Source: Tolypothrix sp. PCC 7910 (lineage in GTDB: Bacteria; Cyanobacteriota; Cyanobacteriia; Cyanobacteriales; Nostocaceae). From it: a stretch of DNA of 64,000 nt. Location: contig NZ_CP050440.1 of NCBI RefSeq assembly GCF_011769525.1, positions 7,674,001-7,738,000 of the forward strand. The letters run 5' to 3'. The notes beneath the pieces are model-generated. The model was given only the letters and a program-made list of their open reading frames with translations. It made no database searches and was not told where the DNA came from. Shown here in pieces: positions 35,902 to 43,809 of the stretch. A program made the translations under genes and the position numbers. Within the stretch, counting starts at the first letter, position 1; each line of letters starts with the position of its first letter.

Positions 35902-35904
35902 AAG

Positions 35905-36888
35905 GTGGATTTTGACTTAATATTAAATGAGTTATCTTTGCGGCATCCTGCTCCAAATGAACAAGTAGCACGGCAAAGAATGTCTGATTTGATTAAGACC
36001 ATAAAAGCAGTTAAAGCTCAGGGGGTGAAAGTAAACCTTCGCACTAAAGAAGATTTTCATACAATAATACTTGCACCGAATTATCCTCTGCGCCGCTGGC
36101 TTAATGACGCAGAACAGGTTGAGCGAATTTTTATCAAAACTCTTGCAACTAAAGCACCTTTCTCAAGTGATATTGTAAATTCTGAGATCCAAGATATTGA
36201 AAATAATGCTAGCTTGTCTGAATTTCGTTATCAGGGAGAATTAGCTATTGGGCTGGGTATTGCTTATGTACTTAATACGATCACAATTAATACAATTGCA
36301 ATTAGCTTGCTCTCTCAGGAATGTTGGGATTGTAACCGTGTAAAACTGGAATTTCGATGCTTGGATGAGGATGGAGAGATAATTAGCGAGATTGTAGAGA
36401 TTATCCATGCTAGCCGTAGCAGCCATGTACAAGAACACGCAGGTCTAATTCAACAAAATCAAGAGCGCATTTATCAAGAAGTGAGCAATGGTGTAAAACT
36501 TTGGGAGCGAAGACGGGAATTATTTCCTAATTTAGAGTTCTGTGATGCTGTTAGAAAACAGTTAGAAAATATCCTTACTAGACAGTTAGAATTACAACCT
36601 GTTATCAACATATTATTGGAACTTCAGAAATGTTGCCAAAACTGGAATAGCGGCTATTTTAATCTTGAAGGTTACTCTATTGAGGAGTCTGGAGAGAGTG
36701 AACCAACACTGAAAAAATATGGCAAGGAAAGGACTTTTTTATGTCCTGATGGCCAAGAACGTTTATTTGAAAGGCATATTAAATTGAGATTTTGTAACTG
36801 GCGAATTCATTTCTTCCCACTCAAAACAGGAACAATCATTATTGGCTATGTTGGTCGCCATCTTCCAACAGTGAAGTATAAAACTTAG
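35905..36888 (+). CDS. Unknown protein, third gene of DUF262/DUF3696 operon
   Basis: A 327-residue soluble protein from a GTG at 35905, three bases after the ATPase stop. I do not recognise the whole family. Residues ~20-90 are basic. The C-terminal segment (HIKLRFCNWRIHFFP, then GTIIIGYVGRHLPT) has the alternating pattern of a small beta-sheet domain reminiscent of RelE/HigB-type toxins, with conserved-looking His, Arg and Lys. That likeness is only by eye. The tight coupling makes it the probable effector or specificity subunit of the operon. Confidence 0.7.
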   Translation: MDFDLILNELSLRHPAPNEQVARQRMSDLIKTIKAVKAQGVKVNLRTKEDFHTIILAPNYPLRRWLNDAEQVERIFIKTLATKAPFSSDIVNSEIQDIENNASLSEFRYQGELAIGLGIAYVLNTITINTIAISLLSQECWDCNRVKLEFRCLDEDGEIISEIVEIIHASRSSHVQEHAGLIQQNQERIYQEVSNGVKLWERRRELFPNLEFCDAVRKQLENILTRQLELQPVINILLELQKCCQNWNSGYFNLEGYSIEESGESEPTLKKYGKERTFLCPDGQERLFERHIKLRFCNWRIHFFPLKTGTIIIGYVGRHLPTVKYKT

Positions 36889-36922
36889 CCAAAGGAAGTG
36901 CGATCGCCTCTCTTCTCATTGA

Positions 36923-36962
36923 ATTGCTAAACTAAAAAACAACCCTTACCCCTGCAAAGGTA
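36923..36962 (+). repeat. ~40-bp direct repeat, upstream copy
   Basis: attgctaaactaaaaaacaa followed by cccttacccctgcaaaggta. It matches 37261-37302 with a few differences, 338 bases away, and brackets the minisatellite together with that copy. Confidence 0.8.
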
Positions 36963-36996
36963 GTATTCTGAGCACAAAATAGGGTTTTCAGCGTCG

Positions 36997-37206
36997 CAAT
37001 TGCTATTTTGCACACTACAATTGCTGTTTTTGATACTACAATTGCTGTTTTTGATACTACAATTGCTGTTTCGGACACTACATTTGCCGCTTCCGACACT
37101 ACAATTGCTATTTCGGACACTACATTTGCTGCTTCCGACACTACAATTGCTATTTCGGACACTACATTTGCTGCTTCGGATACTACAATTGCTATTTTGG
37201 CGATCG
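36997..37206. repeat. 21-bp minisatellite, about ten copies, with 42-bp higher-order pattern
   Basis: Ten consecutive 21-base units with no interruption (36997, 37018, 37039, 37060, 37081, 37102, 37123, 37144, 37165, 37186). Units start caattgct or catttgct/catttgcc and mostly end acacta or atacta. From 37060 two unit types alternate (tttcgg type and gcttcc type), giving a 42-base super-period. The last unit runs into a HIP1-like gcgatcgc. Because 21 is divisible by 3, all frames through it can stay open, which makes heptapeptide-repeat reading frames on both strands without evidence of coding. Confidence 0.92.
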
Positions 37207-37260
37207 CAAAAACATCTCTTGAGTTTCTTCTAAAGAGTGCGATCGCTCTTTTGCACCCAA

Positions 37261-37302
37261 ATTGCTAAACTAAAAAACAATCCTTACCCCTGTGCAAAGG
37301 TA
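37261..37302 (+). repeat. ~40-bp direct repeat, downstream copy (leader of Uma2 gene)
   Basis: The second copy of the 36923-36962 repeat sits just before the Uma2 start codon at 37308 and probably includes its 5' untranslated region. The first copy ends in tattctg where this one has cattatg, so the upstream copy lacks the start codon. Confidence 0.8.
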
Positions 37303-37307
37303 ACATT

Positions 37308-38009
37308 ATGACCTCTGCAATCAATTTCACAGAAGAACTCACACCTTTCCCCGACCATACGCAGCTACCAGAGTCTGATGGTACTTTCGTGAAGAATTTT
37401 CAGGAACATCCCCAAAGCAGTTTACTTACCGACTCCATTAAACCGATATTGCAAAAACGCCATCCTGATGGGCAATACTGCATAGGTCAAGATAGCGGGA
37501 TATATTGGCGGATGACTGACCCCCCAGAAAAAGGTGCAGAAGCACCAGATTGGTTCTATGTACCGAATGTACCACCCTTACTGGATGGGCAAATTCGTAG
37601 GTCTTATGTGTTATGGCGAGAGTTTATCGCTCCATTAATTGCTTTGGAGTTTGTTTCTGGTGATGGTAATGAAGAACGAGACAAAACGCCTTGGAAGGGG
37701 AAATTTTGGATTTATGAGCAAGTAATTCATCCGTCTTTTTATGGTATTTATGAAGTGAATAAAGCCAGCGTTGAAGTTTATGAATTAATTGGCGGACAAT
37801 ATCAATTAATGTCACCTAATGAACGCGGACATTATCCCATAACACCTTTGGGAGTAGAGTTAGGTATTTGGCAGGGACAATATCAAAACGCGGAATTACC
37901 TTGGCTGCGCTGGTGGGATGAGCAAGGTAATTTGTTGTTAACTGGGGAGGAAAGAGCCGATCGCCTAGCTGCTCAATTACGAGCTTTGGGTGTTGACCCA
38001 GAAGTATAA
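37308..38009 (+). CDS. Uma2 (DUF820) family putative endonuclease
   Basis: A 233-residue protein of the Uma2/DUF820 group, which is greatly expanded in cyanobacteria and has a PD-(D/E)XK-like fold. The core runs from residue ~105 (LIALEFVSGDGNEERD) through GKFWIYEQVI to FYGIYEVNKASVEVYEL. The C-terminal tail is the usual LLTGEERADRLAAQLRALG. Activity is unproven for most members; nuclease function is by fold. It directly follows the minisatellite. Confidence 0.85.
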   Translation: MTSAINFTEELTPFPDHTQLPESDGTFVKNFQEHPQSSLLTDSIKPILQKRHPDGQYCIGQDSGIYWRMTDPPEKGAEAPDWFYVPNVPPLLDGQIRRSYVLWREFIAPLIALEFVSGDGNEERDKTPWKGKFWIYEQVIHPSFYGIYEVNKASVEVYELIGGQYQLMSPNERGHYPITPLGVELGIWQGQYQNAELPWLRWWDEQGNLLLTGEERADRLAAQLRALGVDPEV

Positions 38010-38141
38010 TCTGGTTAGTGCGATCGCTAATTGTCGCGTCAGGAAGATGCGATCGCATTATCAAGTTAATAATGTAATTAGCTGTAAGGCTATAGAGTCA
38101 AATTCCGCCCAAAGCTAGCTCGATTTTAGCCTTTTAAGTAC

Positions 38142-38161
38142 AGACGCGATTAATCGCGTCT
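38142..38161. repeat. Perfect 20-base palindrome upstream of ATPase gene
   Basis: agacgcgatt followed by its exact reverse complement, 26 bases before the ATG at 38188. It resembles an interspersed palindrome of cyanobacterial genomes (gacgcgat/atcgcgtc type) and may also act as an operator. Confidence 0.75.
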
Positions 38162-38187
38162 CTGCAACCCTTGACCTAATTACATTA

Positions 38188-39456
38188 ATGTCACAAAATC
38201 CTTTCTTTGTTGGTGGCCCAGTACCACCAGAATACTTTTTCGGACGCAGTGCAGAAGTCAGAACTGCTTTTGATCAAATTTCTCGCCGCGCGCACTTGGC
38301 TATCTATGGTAGTCCTGGAATGGGGAAGTCTTCGCTATTGCGGTATATTGCTTCACCAAAAATTTGGGAAGTGCGGGGACGAGATATATCGAAAGCGTTG
38401 ATTGTTTCTATTAACTGTACAGGTATCAGTCCTTTTACCGCCTCTGGTTTTTGGCGAGAAATTCTCAGCTTGCTACAAGATGCAACGGAAAATGATGAGC
38501 CTCTCCAAGCTGATATTAAACAGTTATTGCAGGAAGAAAAGGTAGAAAAGGGAGACTTGCGGCGAATGCTGCGGAAAATTGGGCAGCGTGACAAGTTTTT
38601 GTTGCTACTGTTAGATGATTATGATGCAGCGCTGCAACCCAATGAGCAATACACCGAAACCCAAATGCTCACTTTCTTAAGTGAGTTTCGGGATTTGGCA
38701 GTTCACAGCAACGAAGGCAAATACCTTTCAACTATTGTTACTACTTTTCGCCGCCTCAATGAATTGGGGCCGACCATCAAACCGGGTGGTTCGCCGTGGT
38801 ATAATCATTATCTCTTCCGGTTATTAAGACCATTACCTGCTACGGAAGTTAATAATCAGCTAGCCATACCCATTCCGGGAACTTTGCGCGCCGGAGTTTT
38901 AGAAATTATCGATGGACACCCAGCGCTGCTGCAAAATGCCGGTTATTTATTGTACGACACCCTATTAGCAGGAAATACCCCTGATATTCAGTCTTTTGCT
39001 CAGGATTTTGAAAGCGCTACTGAGCAATATTTCCGCGATACTTGGAGGTTTTCCACTGAAGAAGAACAGATTCTTTTAATGCTAATTGCCTTGGTGCGTT
39101 TGCAAGGTCGCTTAAACAGAAGTACTCGCTATGCTTTAGGTGATATTGATTTAGTTTTTAGCCAACGCAGCCGGGAACTAGTAGATTTAGAGGAACGAGG
39201 AGTAATTCAGCGCACATTAGATGAAGGAAAAACTATCTATACTTTTAATTCATCAATGATGGAGTGGTGGGTAATCCAAGAAATCTACAACACTAATGAA
39301 GCGCAACTAGACGGACGCGAGAAAGTTTTTCTCAATTTGATGAGCCGGGAACAAGCAGGTACAGTCAAAAAAGCGATTCGTTGGGTATGGCAGCATCGAG
39401 ATATCGTCCAGTCTTTAGTTTGGATTGTTCGCAAACTAGCAGGCGATCCTACTTGA
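38188..39456 (+). CDS. AAA ATPase, Orc1/STAND-like, with winged-helix C-terminus
   Basis: A 422-residue protein. NPFFVGGPVPPEYFFGR at the start is the lead-in of cyanobacterial ATPases of this kind, followed by Walker A YGSPGMGKSS (residues ~40-49) and Walker B LLLLDDYDA (~147). The second half (from about residue 280) looks like a winged-helix segment ending in a basic helix. No effector domain is visible. The next gene, 21 bases downstream, encodes a second ATPase with the same lead-in, so the pair may assemble together. Confidence 0.83.
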   Translation: MSQNPFFVGGPVPPEYFFGRSAEVRTAFDQISRRAHLAIYGSPGMGKSSLLRYIASPKIWEVRGRDISKALIVSINCTGISPFTASGFWREILSLLQDATENDEPLQADIKQLLQEEKVEKGDLRRMLRKIGQRDKFLLLLLDDYDAALQPNEQYTETQMLTFLSEFRDLAVHSNEGKYLSTIVTTFRRLNELGPTIKPGGSPWYNHYLFRLLRPLPATEVNNQLAIPIPGTLRAGVLEIIDGHPALLQNAGYLLYDTLLAGNTPDIQSFAQDFESATEQYFRDTWRFSTEEEQILLMLIALVRLQGRLNRSTRYALGDIDLVFSQRSRELVDLEERGVIQRTLDEGKTIYTFNSSMMEWWVIQEIYNTNEAQLDGREKVFLNLMSREQAGTVKKAIRWVWQHRDIVQSLVWIVRKLAGDPT

Positions 39457-39477
39457 GAAGTAATTATCACGTGCCGT

Positions 39478-41505
39478 ATGCTTAAAGTACAAGCTAGATC
39501 TACTTCCTCTGGGGAGGAGTTGGCGAGAATGGTGTCTTCAACCAATTGGGAAGATAATCCGTATGTTATTGGTCGTCCAATTTATGAACCAGAGTTATTT
39601 TTTGGGCGTGAAGACCTATTCAATTTTATTTATGACAATCTCAATCAAGGCGCACAGGTAATTTTACTCCACGGTCAGCGCCGGATTGGTAAGTCGTCTG
39701 TGCTGTCTCAAATTCCTCACTTTATCGATTTAGAAAACTTTTTCTTTATACCTTTGTCCCTAGAAGGGAAAAGTCAGAAGTGCTTAAGTGAGGTTTTATA
39801 TGAGCTAGCAAGAGAAATTATTGATTATTTAGATGATTATCGCCATCCACATCGCCGCCAACTTGCTTTACCAACGAAAAAACAACTGCAAAAAGATGCA
39901 GGTATATTTTTCAATGAATTTCTACCCCAAGTTTATCAAGTAATTAATGGTAAAAACTTAGTACTCTTGCTGGATGAGTTTGATGTTTTAGGTGATTCTG
40001 GTCAAGATTCTTCTGTTGCTGACTTTTTTCCTTGTCTCCAATCGGTTGTTTATTCCCAAAAAGAACTTTTTATCATTCCAGTTATTGGGAGACAATTGGA
40101 TGATTTACCGAATTTACTGAGTTTATTTAGGCAAGCACCAAATCGAGAAATAGGTTTATTAGATAGACAAAGTGCAGAGCAATTAATTACCAAACCTGCA
40201 GAAAATATTCTTAGATATGAGCCTGATGCTATAGATGCAATTTTAGAATTATCAGCAGGACATCCTTATTTTACGCAAGTAATTTGCTTTGCGCTTTTTT
40301 CTCAAGCTAGGGAGGAACAACGCTGGCAAGTAACTCGCAGTGATGTACAAAATATTGTAGAGGAAGCCATTGAAATTGGTGAAGCTGGTTTAGCTTGGTT
40401 CCGAGATGGTTTACCGATTACTGAGCGAGTAATTTTCTCTGCGGTAGCAGAAGTTCAACAACAAACAACCTCTGTAGCTAAGGGAGAACCGTTAAAACTG
40501 CTGGTGCAATGTGGTGTAGTTTTAACTGAGCCTTTTCACATAGCAGAAGAGCGATTATTGCAATGGAATTTTTTACATAATATAGCACCAATAATCTCTC
40601 TACCATTACGCTGGAATAACTATAAGGTAACAGTTGAGTTAGTCCGTAAATGGTTAGTTAAAAGATATCCGCTAAGGCGAGAAATTTGGGAATTAGAAAA
40701 GCTGGATGCTCAAGCTAATCGCCTTTATCAACAAGCAGTAAAGTTATCTCAAAATAGCGATTTACAAAATGCAGCCAATCTCTACGAGCAAGTATTACAG
40801 GCTAATCCTAACCATTTTGATGCACTGTTTAGATTAGCTGAAATTTGCATAGATATTAGAGATTTTGACCAAGCTGTAGAACTTTATGCTAGAGCTTATA
40901 AAGTCGATTCGATTAGAACTCAGGAAGGATTTATTCAAGCTTTACTGAGTTATGGACAAGAACTAATGGAGCAAGGAAGATTTGAAGCCGCAAAAGAACA
41001 ATTTAAACAAGCATTAGTACTGCAACCTCAAAACTCTGTAATTCAGGCGGTTTTAGTTGCCGCTCAACAGAGAAGAAGAATTGTCAAAACTGATGAAATG
41101 GTGGTGATTACTAGCGGTAACTACATTGAAAAATTGAGCGAATCAATGGTAAGTGAAGTTACTATTAATGAAGCGAATAACCTTGTTAATAGTAGTATTA
41201 ACCAACTTGAAAATTTAGATTCTCCAGAAGCAGCAAAATTAGCTAACCTGCTGAAACAGTTGCAATCAGAAATTGAAGCGAATAGAGAATTACAACCTGA
41301 AGATAAAGCCGAAGCGTTAGAGCAGGTAATGGCTTTAGCTGAAGCTGGGAAAAATCCAGAAGAAGGGCATATACGCAGGTTAGCCAGAACTGCGTTTAAG
41401 ATTTTGATTGGTACGCTGGCTAGTTTACCCAGTTCTGCAAAATTAGTAAAAACTGGGCATAAGTTATTACCTGCTATCTCGCAATTGTTGGATTTGAATC
41501 TTTGA
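39478..41505 (+). CDS. STAND-like ATPase with TPR repeats and helical C-terminal domain
   Basis: A 675-residue protein (ATG at 39478; an ATG at 39529 is a weaker alternative). Residues ~25-50 repeat the NPYVIGRPIYEPELFFGR lead-in, Walker A is GQRRIGKSS (~63) and Walker B is LVLLLDEFDVLG (~162). The winged-helix-like part is ~290-400, then TPRs at ~415-530 (NLYEQVLQANPNHFDAL, FKQALVLQPQNS). The C-terminal ~130 residues are helical (EALEQVMALAEAGKNPEEG, LASLPSSAKLV). I recall similar tails on other cyanobacterial multidomain proteins. ATPase plus TPR is the usual switch-and-sensor layout of STAND proteins. The ligand is unknown. Confidence 0.83.
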   Translation: MLKVQARSTSSGEELARMVSSTNWEDNPYVIGRPIYEPELFFGREDLFNFIYDNLNQGAQVILLHGQRRIGKSSVLSQIPHFIDLENFFFIPLSLEGKSQKCLSEVLYELAREIIDYLDDYRHPHRRQLALPTKKQLQKDAGIFFNEFLPQVYQVINGKNLVLLLDEFDVLGDSGQDSSVADFFPCLQSVVYSQKELFIIPVIGRQLDDLPNLLSLFRQAPNREIGLLDRQSAEQLITKPAENILRYEPDAIDAILELSAGHPYFTQVICFALFSQAREEQRWQVTRSDVQNIVEEAIEIGEAGLAWFRDGLPITERVIFSAVAEVQQQTTSVAKGEPLKLLVQCGVVLTEPFHIAEERLLQWNFLHNIAPIISLPLRWNNYKVTVELVRKWLVKRYPLRREIWELEKLDAQANRLYQQAVKLSQNSDLQNAANLYEQVLQANPNHFDALFRLAEICIDIRDFDQAVELYARAYKVDSIRTQEGFIQALLSYGQELMEQGRFEAAKEQFKQALVLQPQNSVIQAVLVAAQQRRRIVKTDEMVVITSGNYIEKLSESMVSEVTINEANNLVNSSINQLENLDSPEAAKLANLLKQLQSEIEANRELQPEDKAEALEQVMALAEAGKNPEEGHIRRLARTAFKILIGTLASLPSSAKLVKTGHKLLPAISQLLDLNL

Positions 41506-41540
41506 GGGGTTGGGGATTGGGGATTGGGGATTGGGGATTA
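41506..41540. repeat. Heptamer array (ggggatt)
   Basis: About four tandem copies immediately after the ATPase stop. Confidence 0.8.
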
Positions 41541-41548
41541 GTGTTTTT

Positions 41549-42328
41549 TTAGGCAAAGAGTGCGGCAAAGAGGAATAGGCTGTCTACTAAAATTGTGCTT
41601 AAAACTGCACCACTGAAGGCGTACCAATGTTTTTGCTTAGTAAATAGCGGGATAATACCTGTTGTTAATAATACTAAAGCTAAGGCGATCGCCCATGCTT
41701 GTCCCCAAGGTGTTCTGACTTGGATAACAGCATTTTGTAATATTGCTGAAACTCCCTCAGGTTCGACTTGCATGATTTGTCGCCAATAGGGGATTAAATC
41801 TACTAAATAAAAGTACACATCCGTTAAGACTGTCCCAAACAAGGAACCTAAGTAAAACCAGTTACCGACTTTGCCCCAATTTCTGAACAAACACCAACAA
41901 GCAAAGGGTAGCCCAATCGATTCTACTGGTAAATGCCATAACGGTTCCCAGCGGAACCATCCCCAGTAAATTGCGCCTGCTAGCCAACTCCAGCTAAAAC
42001 CTAAAAGCAAATCGCCCCAAAGATATGTTGCGGGACGTGACATTAAATTAAAACTCAGCCACACCCACAAGCCTGCGATCGCTAAACTTAAACTAGGGAG
42101 CGATCGCACTAATGGCGCTTCGATAAATACTGGTACAGATACCAAAAATACCGCCGCCGCAAACACTAACCAAACTTTTGTAGAAGCTGGAGATATTGGT
42201 AAATTAGGCGAATTTGAGAGTGTTGTCTCTAATTCACCTATGCCTTTGCGTCCTTGATTAATGGATTGTAATTCAGTATCTATAGAGCCGGTAGGAGTAC
42301 CGTATGAGGACAATGTATTATTAATCAA
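41549..42328 (-). CDS. DUF3120 multi-pass membrane protein
   Basis: A 259-residue protein with a ~50-residue hydrophilic N-terminus and about six membrane segments. The block RPATYLWGDLLLGFSWSWLAGAIYW and PLWHLPVESIGLPFACW are features I associate with DUF3120, a family of cyanobacteria and plastid-bearing organisms. Its function is unknown. It converges on the TPR ATPase gene. Confidence 0.8.
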   Translation of the reverse strand: MINNTLSSYGTPTGSIDTELQSINQGRKGIGELETTLSNSPNLPISPASTKVWLVFAAAVFLVSVPVFIEAPLVRSLPSLSLAIAGLWVWLSFNLMSRPATYLWGDLLLGFSWSWLAGAIYWGWFRWEPLWHLPVESIGLPFACWCLFRNWGKVGNWFYLGSLFGTVLTDVYFYLVDLIPYWRQIMQVEPEGVSAILQNAVIQVRTPWGQAWAIALALVLLTTGIIPLFTKQKHWYAFSGAVLSTILVDSLFLFAALFA

Positions 42329-42761
42329 TGTTTTTAATAATTGTTACTAAACTTTATCTTACTTAAGATACCACACTTCAAAATCCCCCCCAGGGGCATA
42401 TTTATTTTACATTAATTTTGGGCATGGGGCATTGGTCAAAAGTCAAGGGTCAATAGTAATTTATCCCCTTGTCCCCAGGAGTTCTTTAATTTTGAATTTT
42501 GAATTTTGAATTTTGAATTGATTTGTCCCCAATCCCCAACCTATTCACACGAACTTTAAGAGATTGTCGTCAAGGCTTCATCTATTTTTGCGAAACTCTA
42601 GCTATTAACCGCTACCCTCTGAGTTGGAGAATGCTAAATTAATGTCGCGTCTTTGTGGAAATTAATGATAATCCACAGCTTTGTTTTGTGATTATCCTGG
42701 CAAGTTCTCCAGGTAGTTGTTTTTGTAATAGGTTGTATGATTAGCGATCGCAGGTAAACTA
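42329..42761. other. Divergent intergenic region with heptamer array
   Basis: 433 bases between the DUF3120 and uppP starts. It contains four tandem aattttg heptamers (42488-42519) and G/C-run fragments, plus a HIP1-like gcgatcgc just before uppP. No gene is seen. Confidence 0.6.
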
Positions 42762-43724
42762 ATGGCTCTATTAAAACGACAACAGTTTGTCATGTTGAGT
42801 GCGGTATCTGCTGCTTTGTCAGTAGCTGCATTTCCGCTGCAAGTTCTTAGCGCCCAGCCTCACACCGGAGGCGAAGGGGTGCAACAAATGAATATTTTGC
42901 AAGCGATTATTTTAGGTTTCGTACAAGGAATCACGGAATTCTTACCCATTAGTAGTACAGCCCACTTAAAAGTTGTACCTGTAGTTTTAGGTTGGGGAGA
43001 TCCGGGGGTAGCGTTTACGGCGATTATTCAATTGGGTAGCATTGCAGCGGTGCTGTGGTACTTCTGGCCGGATTTGGCGCGAATTATTAAGGGTTCAGCC
43101 AGAGCGATCGCTCTCAAAGATTACAATGACTATGACTTGCGGTTAGCCTTGGGGATAATTTTGGGAACTGTGCCAATTGTCTTCTTTGGGTTGTTGATTA
43201 AAAAGTTTATTCCCGATTTTGATAATTCTCCCATTAGAAGCTTAAGTGCGATCGCCATTGCTTCTATCTTTATGTCGCTGTTACTGGGATTAGCAGAACA
43301 ACTAGGTAAGCGTCAACGTAACTTTGAAAAGCTGACCATGAAAGATGGCTTATTAATGGGTTTGGCGCAATGTTTAGCTTTAATTCCTGGGGTATCTCGT
43401 TCTGGTTCTACCCTCACAGGGGGGTTATTTATGGGATTAGAACGGGAAACCGCAGCCAGATTTTCATTTTTGCTAGGGATTCCCGCCATTACCTTAGCGG
43501 GGTTAGTGGAGTTAAAAGATGTTGTCGGCGCAGGCTTAAGTAGCGATGCGATGATTCCCCTAGTGGTAGGCGTAATTTCTGCTGCTATCTTCTCCTATAT
43601 TGCGATCGCCGGCTTACTACGCTTCCTCAAAACCCAAAGCACCTGGGTATTTATTTGGTATCGCTTGGTATTTGGTGTAGCCATACTTGGGGCGATTAGT
43701 GCTGGTTTGTTGAAGAATATTTAA
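42762..43724 (+). CDS. uppP: Undecaprenyl-diphosphatase (bacitracin resistance protein)
   Basis: A 320-residue multi-pass membrane enzyme that recycles undecaprenyl diphosphate for peptidoglycan and polysaccharide synthesis. The two family motifs are present: GFVQGITEFLPISSTAHL (residues ~46-63) and LIPGVSRSGSTLTGG (~207-221). The N-terminus has ~45 additional residues with a hydrophobic segment that is absent from the E. coli enzyme but common in cyanobacteria. Length is otherwise normal. Confidence 0.96.
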   Translation: MALLKRQQFVMLSAVSAALSVAAFPLQVLSAQPHTGGEGVQQMNILQAIILGFVQGITEFLPISSTAHLKVVPVVLGWGDPGVAFTAIIQLGSIAAVLWYFWPDLARIIKGSARAIALKDYNDYDLRLALGIILGTVPIVFFGLLIKKFIPDFDNSPIRSLSAIAIASIFMSLLLGLAEQLGKRQRNFEKLTMKDGLLMGLAQCLALIPGVSRSGSTLTGGLFMGLERETAARFSFLLGIPAITLAGLVELKDVVGAGLSSDAMIPLVVGVISAAIFSYIAIAGLLRFLKTQSTWVFIWYRLVFGVAILGAISAGLLKNI

Positions 43725-43731
43725 TAAAAAA

Positions 43732-43758
43732 TCAGTGGTCAGTGCAACTGACCACTGA
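43732..43758. terminator. Hairpin between convergent uppP and RHS-RTX genes
   Basis: Perfect 11-base arms (tcagtggtcag, ctgaccactga) with a 5-base loop, seven bases after the uppP stop and about 50 before the stop of the RHS-RTX gene. Confidence 0.75.
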
Positions 43759-43809
43759 ATCATTTAACAATATTGACAAAATTGCAACTGTCTGATTCTG
43801 ATGCCTTGG

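Noticed and set aside
36997-37206. Possible CRISPR array
   Set aside because: The units are directly contiguous with no spacers and no cas genes nearby.
36932-37268. Heptapeptide-repeat open frames on both strands through the minisatellite
   Set aside because: A 21-base repeat keeps every frame open by arithmetic. The frames have no good start or RBS and read as repeats in all directions.
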